Shown here one piece after another: positions 17,404 to 26,218 of a DNA stretch of 45,026 nucleotides. Origin of the DNA: Rubripirellula sp. (GTDB lineage: Bacteria > Planctomycetota > Planctomycetia > Pirellulales > Pirellulaceae); assembly GCA_028823035.1 (NCBI GenBank), contig JAPKCI010000027.1, forward strand, positions 1-45,026, written 5' to 3'. Each line of letters opens with the position of its first letter. The stretch's first letter is position 1. Position numbers and translations under genes: made by a program. The notes below the pieces were generated by a model. It saw only the letters and a program-made list of their open reading frames with translations. It ran no database searches and was not told the DNA's origin.

Positions 17404-17648
17404 CTTGGGAAATAACATTGGTCACGGGGCTTTCGCCCTGTAGAATGGGCGTCTCCCACCGACTATCCCCGCCGATAACTCTAAAAAAACGCCTTCCGGG
17501 TGATTCAACGCTGAAATTGAGACGGATCGGTTGATTGATGCGCGATTCGTCGGCGGTGTTTGGATATGCTATCGATAACTGGAATTTACGTGAGGAATGG
17601 ATATATCACTATCATCCATCCCTTCAACTCAAGATGAGGAATCTCAAG

Positions 17649-20138
17649 ATGCGAGTCCACACCGCGTCTCCCGCCTTGGCCATTCTGCTGCTGGCCGCTG
17701 TATTCGTCGTCCAAACTCAAGCTGCATCGGTTGAGCCTCTTGGACTGGGGGAACCGGGCACATTGGAATTCGTCTCGATTGAAACCGGACGTACCGTCGA
17801 TGGCGTTTTGACCTTAGCTGGCCGCGACGCTAGTCAACAGTTGCTGATCAGTGGGAAATTCAGTTCCGGGCAGATCCGCAATCTCAACCCGATCGCAACG
17901 TATCACGTGCATCCGGCTGGTATTTTGAATGTCGATTCTACCGGTTGGGTGACACCTGTCACCGAAGGTCAGGCGACAATCGAAGCCGAAACCGCTGGCG
18001 GTATCAAGGCGTCGGTCGTTGTACGGGTGACTGACCTGATCACCGACATACCAGTGAACTTCCCAAATGAAGTCGTGCCCGTTTTCACCAAATACGGTTG
18101 CAATTCGGGTGGTTGCCACGGAAAGTCCGGCGGACAAAACGGTTTCGCGTTAGCGCTCTTGGGATTCGAGCCGACAGAGGATTTTGAGCACTTGGTGAAC
18201 GAACTGCGCGGACGACGTTTGTTTCCCGGATCACCTGATCGAAGCTTGTTGCTACTGAAAGCAAGTGGCGGATTACCTCACGGCGGCGGCGCAAGGTTCG
18301 ATATGGATTCGCCTCCCTATCGCATGATTCGTCGTTGGATCGAGCAAGGGATGCCGTACGGTAATGAAGAGGATCCCGTGGTCACCCACATCGAAGCGTT
18401 TCCAAAGGAACGCCTCATGCCGCGTGATGGCAAACAACAGTTGTTGGTGATTGCTCATTACAGTGACGGGTCAACACGAGATGTCACTCGCGTTACCCAA
18501 TTCGATTCGAATGAGGAAGACATGGGCACCGTGTCACAAACCGGCATGGTGTCGACAGGAAAGATGACCGGAACGGTCGCTGTGATGATGCGTTACCAAT
18601 CACATGTCGACGTCTTTCGTGGCACGGTTCCTCTGGGTGTCAAGGTCGACAAGCTTCCTCCATCGAACGGATATATCGACGACCTTGTCTTTAAGAAGCT
18701 GATTGAACTCGGTCTGCCCCCGTCAGAAGCGTCCACTGACGGAACATTCCTGCGTCGGCTGACGATTGATATCGCGGGTCGTTTGCCGAGCCAACAGGAA
18801 ACGGAGCAATTCCTCGTAGACCAGGACGCTTCGAAACGCAAACGAGCGATTGACCGTTTATTGGCAAGCTCTGACTATGCCGACTATTTCGCAAACAAAT
18901 GGGGTGCCGTCCTCCGCAACAAACGGGCAACCAATACGAGAAAAATGCATACCTATGGATTTCATGATTGGATTCAACGTAGCATGCACGACAACAAACC
19001 CTACGATCAGTTTGTCCGTGAAGTGATCACTGCCTCGGGAGACTCGCAGTTCAATCCGCCAGTGAACTGGTACAACGAAGTCAAAGATCAATCAGCCCAA
19101 CTCGAGGATACTGCTCAGTTGTTCCTGGGGCTTCGTATCCAATGCGCGAAATGCCATCACCACCCGTTTGAGAAATGGAGCCAAGACGACTATTACGGCT
19201 TCGCTGCTTTCTTCTCGAGGGTGGGGCGGAAGCCTTCACCAACCGATAGCAATCGCTCGCGGATCTTCCACCGGCGTGGCGTTGCGTCTGCCAATAATCC
19301 CAAAACTGGCAAAAAAATCATGCCGACCGGCCTCGGGGCCACCGCGATTGAGATTCCAGTCGACGAAGACCCACGTCAACAACTTGCCGACTGGATGTCA
19401 CGGCATGACAATCCGTTCTTTGCAAGAGCATTGGTCAATCGTTATTGGAAACACTTTTTCAGTCGCGGTCTGGTTGACCCGGAAGATGACATGAGGGTCA
19501 CCAATCCAGCCTCAAATCCTGAGTTGCTGGATGCGTTGGCCGCAGATTTCATCGAATCGAATTTTGATCTGAAACATCTGGTCCGTACGATTGCAAATTC
19601 AAAGACTTACCAGTTGAGCGCGACGCCGAACGACTACAACGAGAATGACAGGCAAAACTTCTCTCGTTACTATCCACAACGCCTCAAGGCCGAGGTCTTG
19701 CTGGACTCGATTGACGTCTTAACAGCAACTCCCACCCAATTTGCCGGTTTGCCATCGGGCACACGTGCAGTTCAGTTGCCGGATAACGCTTTTGATTCGT
19801 ACTTTCTGACCGTCTTTGGCAGGCCAGAATCGGCCAGCGCATGCGAATGCGAGCGGACTGGCGATGCAAACCTTGCGCAACATCTGCTGCTGCTGAATTC
19901 CAAAGAAATTCAAGCCAAGCTGGGAAGTGGACGATCGGCTCAACTGGCTGATGACAAACGCGATCATGCTGCCAAAATCCGCGACTTGTACCGAACCGCG
20001 CTGTCACGGGAACCGGAGCCAGAAGAAATTGCAATTGCGTCCGCTCACATTGACAAGAACCTGCCAAATGTGAAAGCCGCCTATGAAGATGTCATCTGGG
20101 CGCTGGTCAATACGAAAGAGTTCTTGTTCAACCACTAA
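17649..20138 (+). CDS. Exported DUF1549/DUF1553 cytochrome-like protein with Ig-like domain
   Basis: The start at 17649 (829 residues) has GAGGA 8 bases upstream and gives a standard signal peptide (SPALAILLLAAVFVVQTQAAS); the frame itself is open from 17535. An Ig-like/BIG2-type beta domain follows (about 35-135). Next is a heme-like motif with four intervening residues, CNSGGCH at 151-157, and a second BIG2-like stretch (about 255-335). DUF1549 begins about 345 (FLRRLTIDIAGRLPS) and contains CAKCHHHPFEKW (CXXCH at 499-503). DUF1553 occupies about 575-829 (NPFFARALVNRYWKHFF... to ALVNTKEFLFNH). An exported surface or periplasmic heme protein of unknown reaction. It leads a four-gene cluster with the PPC-like, WD40-cytochrome and DUF1501 genes. 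Confidence 0.94.
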   Translation: MRVHTASPALAILLLAAVFVVQTQAASVEPLGLGEPGTLEFVSIETGRTVDGVLTLAGRDASQQLLISGKFSSGQIRNLNPIATYHVHPAGILNVDSTGWVTPVTEGQATIEAETAGGIKASVVVRVTDLITDIPVNFPNEVVPVFTKYGCNSGGCHGKSGGQNGFALALLGFEPTEDFEHLVNELRGRRLFPGSPDRSLLLLKASGGLPHGGGARFDMDSPPYRMIRRWIEQGMPYGNEEDPVVTHIEAFPKERLMPRDGKQQLLVIAHYSDGSTRDVTRVTQFDSNEEDMGTVSQTGMVSTGKMTGTVAVMMRYQSHVDVFRGTVPLGVKVDKLPPSNGYIDDLVFKKLIELGLPPSEASTDGTFLRRLTIDIAGRLPSQQETEQFLVDQDASKRKRAIDRLLASSDYADYFANKWGAVLRNKRATNTRKMHTYGFHDWIQRSMHDNKPYDQFVREVITASGDSQFNPPVNWYNEVKDQSAQLEDTAQLFLGLRIQCAKCHHHPFEKWSQDDYYGFAAFFSRVGRKPSPTDSNRSRIFHRRGVASANNPKTGKKIMPTGLGATAIEIPVDEDPRQQLADWMSRHDNPFFARALVNRYWKHFFSRGLVDPEDDMRVTNPASNPELLDALAADFIESNFDLKHLVRTIANSKTYQLSATPNDYNENDRQNFSRYYPQRLKAEVLLDSIDVLTATPTQFAGLPSGTRAVQLPDNAFDSYFLTVFGRPESASACECERTGDANLAQHLLLLNSKEIQAKLGSGRSAQLADDKRDHAAKIRDLYRTALSREPEPEEIAIASAHIDKNLPNVKAAYEDVIWALVNTKEFLFNH

Positions 20139-20253
20139 GATCCCACCTCATCCATATCAGAAAAGCAACGCGCGACCAGGATCGAGATCTCGGTTTTAAA
20201 TCGCAATCCGATCATCGCGGTGCCAGCTGACCCAACCAATCCCGGAGCAGGCC

Positions 20254-23061
20254 ATGACGCATTTCGCGAGAATTGTCGTCGTCATTGGAATCGTTTTTTC
20301 GTGTGAAACGCTCGTCGCTCAATTGCCCGCATCGCGACTTGATCTGATCTCGCCAGTAGTGGGCAAGACAGATTCAGAAATCCAAGTAACGATCAGTGGT
20401 GAGGAACTCGACGAAGCTCGGAATTTGGTTTTCAGTCATCCCGGCATCACGGCAACGCAAAAACTGTCCCAGCCAGACGAGATTGACACCAAACCCTTGC
20501 CAATACCAAGGCAGTTCGTGGTGAAAATCGCAAGCAATGTGGTTCCTGGTGTTTATGAAGTGAGGGCCACTGGACCTTTAGGTGTAACCAATCCACGTGC
20601 TTTTGCAGTTGAAACCATGGAGACGATAGCCGAATCCGGTAACCATCGCACTCTCGAAACAGCGATGGAACTGCCGCTGGGAGTTGCCGTGACGGGAACC
20701 GTCGACGCCGGTGCCTTTGACTTTTACAAATTTGCCGCCAAGAAATCACAACGTCTTTTGATTGACTGTTACGGCCAACGGATTAAATCCCGCATTGATG
20801 CGACGCTCGTGATTTACGACTCTGACGGAACCCGGTTAAAGAAAGTGCGCGACGTTGCCCAACTCGATCCTGTCATCGAATTCATCGCCCCGGCGGACGG
20901 CGAGTATTATGTTTGCGTTTATGATTTTGAATACAACGGTGGAAACGAATACTTCTATCGACTTTCTGTGAACGAGGGGGCATACGTTTCGTTTGTGTTT
21001 CCGCCCGTCGGAACACCTGGTGCCAACGGGAAGTTTACGATCTATGGCTATAATCTGCCGGGATCTAAGCCTGTTGACGGCATGTCCGTCGCAGACAATG
21101 CCGTGCAGGAAGTTACGGTTGATGTTGCAATGGGTGAACCATCAAGCCAACCGGAATTCGATGCGGGCTTGATGGAAACGCCGGCGACTTCGGCACTTGC
21201 CAGAAAATTGTTTCGGCTCGAAACGCCACAGGGACAGGCCAACCCCGTTGCGATCGGATATGCCACAGCGCCCATTGCGGTGGAAAAGGAACCGAACAGT
21301 CAAGCAACTGAAGCCCAAAAGGTTGACATTCCTTGCGAGTTCGTCGGACAGTTTTATCCACGCGGCGACCGTGACATGATTTCGTTTGATGGAAAAAAGG
21401 GGGACGTCTATTGGATTGAGTTGCTATCGAACCAACAGGGCGTTCCTACCGATACGCACATGTTGATCGAAAAAGTCACAACGAACGAAAAGGGCGAGCA
21501 GCAGGTCAGGCTGGTTGCCGAAGTGGACGACAGTGGGAAAGTTACCAATGCCAACACGGTGCATGTTTATTTCAACTCCAGCCGTAGTGACCCCAGTTAC
21601 CAACTGAAGATCGACGCCGATGCAACTTATCGGGTCACCATCAAGGATTTGTTCGGTAATGCTAACAACGACCCTCGATTGGTTTACCGCCTGCTAATCC
21701 GCCAACAACTTCCCGACTTCAGATTGCTGGCATATTCAGTTCCGATTTCCGGCGACAAGAATAAGGTAGCGCCATCGGCAACGCTCCTGCGTTGTGGAGG
21801 GAATACCACGCTGGCTGTCCGAGTTATTCGGCAATATGGTTTCGACGGGGATGTAGAAATTTCAGTTGATGGCCTTCCTGATGGCGTTATCTGTCACGGC
21901 GCATTGGCCAGCGGCAAGGTCGATCAAGTGTCGCTGGTCATCAGTGCCCTTGAGAACACGACACCCTGGTCGGGACCAATCCACGTCATTGGCAAAGCAA
22001 AGATTGGTGACCGTGAAATCAATCGACTGGCACGTGGCAGCGCTTTCATTTGGGGCACGCAAAATGCCCAGCAGCAGAAACCGGTGATTCGCCTTGTCAG
22101 CGACGTGACGCTCGCTGTGCTGGACCGGCCTAAAGCTCCGCTTGCAGTTCAATTAGGAGATGGAAAATCATGGATCACCGCGCGCGGCGGAAAACTCGAA
22201 ATCCCGGTCAAGGTCGTCCGCAGTGAATTCATCGAGGGAGATTTGAAAATGAAGATGGTCGGAGTTGACGGAGTCAACTTGAAAGAGACCACGGTTAAGG
22301 GCACCGACGGCAACTATCCACTTGAAGTGACCGACCAGAAATTCTTGGTGGGTACCCACACCGTGTTATTGACCGGGACTGCAAAATACAATTATCAGGG
22401 CGACCCGCAAGCGATTCAGAAAGCAGAGGAAGAAAGTAAACGACTCGATGGTGTTGTGAAGCAGTTTGCAGAGACGGAAAAACAGGCTCAGGACAATCTC
22501 CGCAAAGCTCAAGAGGCTGCAGCAAAAGAAAAAGACAATCCAGCTCTCGCCGATGAAGTGAAAAAAGAGCAAGAGGAAATCAAACGACTGAACGCCCTGT
22601 CCAAACGTGCCCAGCAGCGTAAGCAAGAGTCGGACAAAGCGCTGACGGACACCAAAAACAAGAACAAGCCGCGGGCTGTCAACATCCCCTTCGTTTCCAC
22701 TCCTGTTCGCCTCGAAGTAGTCGCTTCGCCGGTCACACTCAAGCTGGATGCCTTGTCCAAGCTGAAGCAGGGTGACAAGACAGAAGTCACTGCAAAGCTT
22801 GAAAAATTATACGATTTTGATGATCGAGTGGATGTTACCGTTGAGATGCCCGGTGGCGTTACCGGTATCACCATCAAGCCGCTTCAATTTGAAAAAGGCA
22901 AGAACGAGGTGAAATTGGAAGTGATGCTGGATGCCAACGCGACACCAGGGACTCACCTTCTCAAGCTTCGTACCAAGCTGAAATTCAATAACGTGAATAT
23001 CGATACAGTTGATGAACTGACGCTGACAGTCGAAAAAGTTGAACAAGCCGCAGCTAACTGA
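20254..23061 (+). CDS. Exported PPC-domain beta-sandwich protein with coiled coil
   Basis: This 935-residue protein has a signal peptide ending near VAQLP (residue 24). It contains an IPT/TIG-like N-terminal domain (VTISGEELDEARNLVFSHPGI, about 40-118) and a bacterial pre-peptidase C-terminal-type domain (about 120-240, with TGTVDAGAFDFYKFAA and ADGEYYVCVYD). Further beta-rich domains follow, including a second PPC-like repeat around 345-490. A charged coiled coil occupies about 719-808 (EEESKRLDGVVKQFAETEKQ), before a final beta domain. No catalytic motif is visible; it looks like a large adhesive or scaffolding protein. GGAG lies 6 bases before the ATG. It is the second gene of the cluster, 115 bases after DUF1549/1553 and 56 before WD40-cytochrome. 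Confidence 0.88.
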   Translation: MTHFARIVVVIGIVFSCETLVAQLPASRLDLISPVVGKTDSEIQVTISGEELDEARNLVFSHPGITATQKLSQPDEIDTKPLPIPRQFVVKIASNVVPGVYEVRATGPLGVTNPRAFAVETMETIAESGNHRTLETAMELPLGVAVTGTVDAGAFDFYKFAAKKSQRLLIDCYGQRIKSRIDATLVIYDSDGTRLKKVRDVAQLDPVIEFIAPADGEYYVCVYDFEYNGGNEYFYRLSVNEGAYVSFVFPPVGTPGANGKFTIYGYNLPGSKPVDGMSVADNAVQEVTVDVAMGEPSSQPEFDAGLMETPATSALARKLFRLETPQGQANPVAIGYATAPIAVEKEPNSQATEAQKVDIPCEFVGQFYPRGDRDMISFDGKKGDVYWIELLSNQQGVPTDTHMLIEKVTTNEKGEQQVRLVAEVDDSGKVTNANTVHVYFNSSRSDPSYQLKIDADATYRVTIKDLFGNANNDPRLVYRLLIRQQLPDFRLLAYSVPISGDKNKVAPSATLLRCGGNTTLAVRVIRQYGFDGDVEISVDGLPDGVICHGALASGKVDQVSLVISALENTTPWSGPIHVIGKAKIGDREINRLARGSAFIWGTQNAQQQKPVIRLVSDVTLAVLDRPKAPLAVQLGDGKSWITARGGKLEIPVKVVRSEFIEGDLKMKMVGVDGVNLKETTVKGTDGNYPLEVTDQKFLVGTHTVLLTGTAKYNYQGDPQAIQKAEEESKRLDGVVKQFAETEKQAQDNLRKAQEAAAKEKDNPALADEVKKEQEEIKRLNALSKRAQQRKQESDKALTDTKNKNKPRAVNIPFVSTPVRLEVVASPVTLKLDALSKLKQGDKTEVTAKLEKLYDFDDRVDVTVEMPGGVTGITIKPLQFEKGKNEVKLEVMLDANATPGTHLLKLRTKLKFNNVNIDTVDELTLTVEKVEQAAAN

Positions 23062-23117
23062 AAAACAGTAACTAAAAAACAATCCTGCTCACAAACAGTC
23101 TTCTCGACTTCAAGAAT

Positions 23118-26100
23118 ATGCAAACAAACCGCATCGGCTACTGGTTGATTCTCGCCATCATATGCTTTCCGGTTGTCCGGACCAGCGCAGATGAAGCTTT
23201 GGAAGTTGCCGTAGTCAAACATGAAGGGCCAGTGGATTTTGAAAAAGAGATCCTCCCGTTCCTGCGCCGTAATTGCCTGGCCTGTCACAGTTCAACGAAA
23301 TCCGAAAACGATCTGATTCTCGAAACTCCGCAAATGATCCTGAAAGGTGGCAGCGAAGGTCCGGCGGTGGTTGCTGGCAACAGTGCTGATAGCCTGATTT
23401 TCACGACTGCAGCCCACCTTCAGGAATCGTTCATGCCGCCTGAAGAAAATGAGGTTGATGCTCGTCACCTTACACCGCAGGAATTGGGGCTCCTTAAACT
23501 TTGGATCGATGAGGGTGCGAAGGGTGAAGTGCTGGGTATTGCAGCTGCGCCCGATTGGCAACCGCTGCCTGCCCGCGTGAATCCAATTTATGCCGTCGCG
23601 ATGGCACCACAGGGAGACTACCTGGCTGCAAGTCGAGCCAATCAGATTTTCTTGTATCACGTGCCAGGCAAGATGTTGATTGGCCGCCTGACAGATCCCG
23701 AGATGGTCAAATCCGGCACTTACGATAAGCCAGGCGTGGCTCACTTTGACCTCGTTCAATCGCTGGCATTCAGTCCCGATGGCCAATGGCTTGCTTCGGG
23801 TGGTTACCGGACTGTCAAGCTTTGGAAGCGACAGGACGATGTTCGCGAAGCGGAACTTCCGAAAGCAGACGGCGCGGTATCGGCGATGGCCCAAAGCAAT
23901 GATGGAGCCACGCTTGCGGTTGCCGAGGATAACGGAAAGATCAAGTTGATCGATGTGGCCACCAGAAAAGTCATGCACTCTTTGACCGGGCATGAAGGTG
24001 CGGTCAACGGCGTCAAGTTTTCAGCCGACGCAAGTTATCTCGTTTCTGGCGGTGCCGACAAGACGTACCGAATCTGGGATACAACTGCAGGACAGGAACG
24101 CGCCAAGGTTGCGACTTCCTTGCCAGTGACTGCTGTCGCCTTTGCTGCGGAGGATAAACAAGTCGTCACAGCCGAAGACGATAACGTTATCCGCACCTGG
24201 CTGGTCGAGACTCAAGAGGCAGAGGATCAAGAGGCCGAAGATCAAGAAGCGGAAGCTCCCAAGCCGTTAAAAGAAATGGCTGGCCATACTGCGAGAATCA
24301 CCGATTTGACAGTCATGCTCAATAGCGACACTCATATCGTTTCGACAAGTCAGGATGGAACTTTTCGTCGCTGGGACGTTAATGGTGGCAATATGATTCG
24401 CCAGTTTTCTCATGGCGGTCCTGTCAATGCGATCGCAGTTCGACCCGATGGAAAGCGAATCGCCAGCGTCAGTGAAAACGGCACATCCAAACTGTGGGAT
24501 GCGGACAACGGTCAACAAATCGTTGAACTCGATTACACCACTGCTGCCAAGCAGAAGGTCAATCAGAAGAATCTGGTCGTCGCGGTCGGACAGCGGCGAG
24601 TACAAAACGCGAAGAAGGATCTTGAAGACGCCAGAAATCGGCAGAAGTCCGAAGAAGAGAATGCGAAGAAGGCTGTAGAAAACGTTAAGAAGAGTGAAGA
24701 AGATCTTAAAAAGAAAACTGAAGCTGCTAAAAATCCGGAAGAAGAAAAGCTAGCGGCGGACAAGGCATTGAAAGACGCAGAGCCAAAAATTGCCCCGGCA
24801 GAAGCGGAACATAAGAAGGCGGACGAAGGATTGAAAACTGCTGAAGAAACATTGGCAAAGGCGAAGACCGATGCGGAAAAAGCAACAGACGAAGACGCCA
24901 AAGTAAAGGCCAAGACAGAAGTCGAGGAAGCCGACAAAAATTACAAAGCAGCCCAGGAAGCAAAAAAGAAAGCGGACGAAGCACTTCGTTTGGTGCAAGA
25001 GACGCTCAAAAAGGCTCAGGAAAATTCGAAGAACAAAACCAACGTCGCCCAGAAGCCAATTGACGAACGCAATGCTGCCGAGCGGGCGTTGGAGTCAGCC
25101 AAGCGTTCGGTGGTTCGGTCCGGTGAATTGGTGAAAATAGCGATCGCAGCCATCCCCAACTTCGAAGCTGGTCACAAGCAAGAGGAGGACACACAGAAAC
25201 AACGGCAAGCGAATCAGCAAGCATCCCAAAAAGAACTGGCAGACGCCGCTGTAACTCAGCGCAAACCAGTTCGTGCCGTCGCATTTTCACTGGACGGTTC
25301 GCTGCTCGCGACTGCCGGCGACGATCAACAGGTCCGAACATGGAGCGGCGAGACCGGTTTATCGATCGCTACGATCAATAATCAGGTTCCCGTTCTCGAC
25401 CTGGCATTCGCAGTGGGTCAAGATGACCTCATTACTTTGGGCAGCGACAAGTCTCTGGTCCTCCGGAGCGCGAGACCGGTATGGCAATTGACACGCACCA
25501 TCGGCGCACACGACAAACCCGATCAACTGGTTGATCGCGTCACGTCTCTGCACTTCAGTCCCGACAGCAAGATCCTGGCGACCGGTGGAGGTGAGCCCTC
25601 TCGTAGCGGCGAATTGAAGATCTGGAACGTCGAAAACGGGGCGTTGATCCGTCATTTCGAGGACGCGCATAGCGATGTGGTTCTGGGACTGGAATTTTCG
25701 CCCGACGCCAGACATGTCGCTAGTTGCGGATCGGACCGGTACATGAAGATCTTTGACATTGCCACGGGAAAGCACGCCCAATCGTTTGAGGGCCACACGC
25801 ATCATGTGTTGGGCGTAAGTTGGCGAGCCGATGGTCGCATGCTTGCCACCTGCGGGGCTGACACGGTCATCAAGGTTTGGGACTTCCAGACCGGAGAACT
25901 CACCAAGACAATCGCGGGATTCAAGAAGGAGGTCACATCCGTCGAGTTCATGGGAGCGAGCGACAATATGATGTGCAGTTCGGGCGACAAACAGATCAGC
26001 GCCAAGAATGTCAGTGGTGGCAATGTTCGCAACTACGACGGCCCTGTTGATTTCATGTACAGTGTCCGTTCCAGTGCGGATGGTAAAATCATTGCAGCAG

Positions 26101-26207
26101 GTGGACAAGACAGCATTGTTCGGGTCTGGAATGAGAACGGCCAGACGATCCTCAATTTTGAGCCTCCCAAGCCATTGGCTGAACCAAATCAGCAAGCGAC
26201 AAAATAA
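23118..26207 (+). CDS. Exported cytochrome-WD40 protein with large coiled-coil insert
   Basis: This 1029-residue protein has a signal peptide to about residue 24, then a planctomycete cytochrome domain with CLACH at 53-57 and MPPEENEVDARHLTPQELG (106-124), the usual C-terminal part of that domain. WD40 repeats follow at about 150-470 (for example LVQSLAFSPDGQWLASGGY and GGADKTYRIWD). They resume at about 716-1010 (ATCGADTVIKVWDF, GGQDSIVRVWNE). Between them lies an insert of about 240 residues (475-712) made almost entirely of Lys, Glu, Ala, Asp and Gln, predicted to be coiled coil. An acidic 15-bp repeat (QEAED) sits at 366-380 in the first propeller. Likely an exported scaffold holding a heme. 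The next gene, DUF1501, starts 11 bases after its stop. Confidence 0.93.
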   Translation: MQTNRIGYWLILAIICFPVVRTSADEALEVAVVKHEGPVDFEKEILPFLRRNCLACHSSTKSENDLILETPQMILKGGSEGPAVVAGNSADSLIFTTAAHLQESFMPPEENEVDARHLTPQELGLLKLWIDEGAKGEVLGIAAAPDWQPLPARVNPIYAVAMAPQGDYLAASRANQIFLYHVPGKMLIGRLTDPEMVKSGTYDKPGVAHFDLVQSLAFSPDGQWLASGGYRTVKLWKRQDDVREAELPKADGAVSAMAQSNDGATLAVAEDNGKIKLIDVATRKVMHSLTGHEGAVNGVKFSADASYLVSGGADKTYRIWDTTAGQERAKVATSLPVTAVAFAAEDKQVVTAEDDNVIRTWLVETQEAEDQEAEDQEAEAPKPLKEMAGHTARITDLTVMLNSDTHIVSTSQDGTFRRWDVNGGNMIRQFSHGGPVNAIAVRPDGKRIASVSENGTSKLWDADNGQQIVELDYTTAAKQKVNQKNLVVAVGQRRVQNAKKDLEDARNRQKSEEENAKKAVENVKKSEEDLKKKTEAAKNPEEEKLAADKALKDAEPKIAPAEAEHKKADEGLKTAEETLAKAKTDAEKATDEDAKVKAKTEVEEADKNYKAAQEAKKKADEALRLVQETLKKAQENSKNKTNVAQKPIDERNAAERALESAKRSVVRSGELVKIAIAAIPNFEAGHKQEEDTQKQRQANQQASQKELADAAVTQRKPVRAVAFSLDGSLLATAGDDQQVRTWSGETGLSIATINNQVPVLDLAFAVGQDDLITLGSDKSLVLRSARPVWQLTRTIGAHDKPDQLVDRVTSLHFSPDSKILATGGGEPSRSGELKIWNVENGALIRHFEDAHSDVVLGLEFSPDARHVASCGSDRYMKIFDIATGKHAQSFEGHTHHVLGVSWRADGRMLATCGADTVIKVWDFQTGELTKTIAGFKKEVTSVEFMGASDNMMCSSGDKQISAKNVSGGNVRNYDGPVDFMYSVRSSADGKIIAAGGQDSIVRVWNENGQTILNFEPPKPLAEPNQQATK
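24213..24257 (+). repeat. Threefold 15-bp repeat encoding an acidic loop
   Basis: Three consecutive 15-base units (CAAGAGGCAGAGGAT and two diverged copies) encode (QEAED)-type repeats in a loop of the first WD40 propeller. Divergence between copies shows this is older than the perfect duplications elsewhere in the window. Confidence 0.8.
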
Positions 26208-26218
26208 GGTCTCACAAA

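Noticed and set aside
24563-24998. Long - strand open frames rich in Leu, Phe, Ser and Arg opposite the WD40 coiled coil
   Set aside because: They are antisense shadows produced by the Lys/Glu/Ala-rich codons of the coiled-coil insert.
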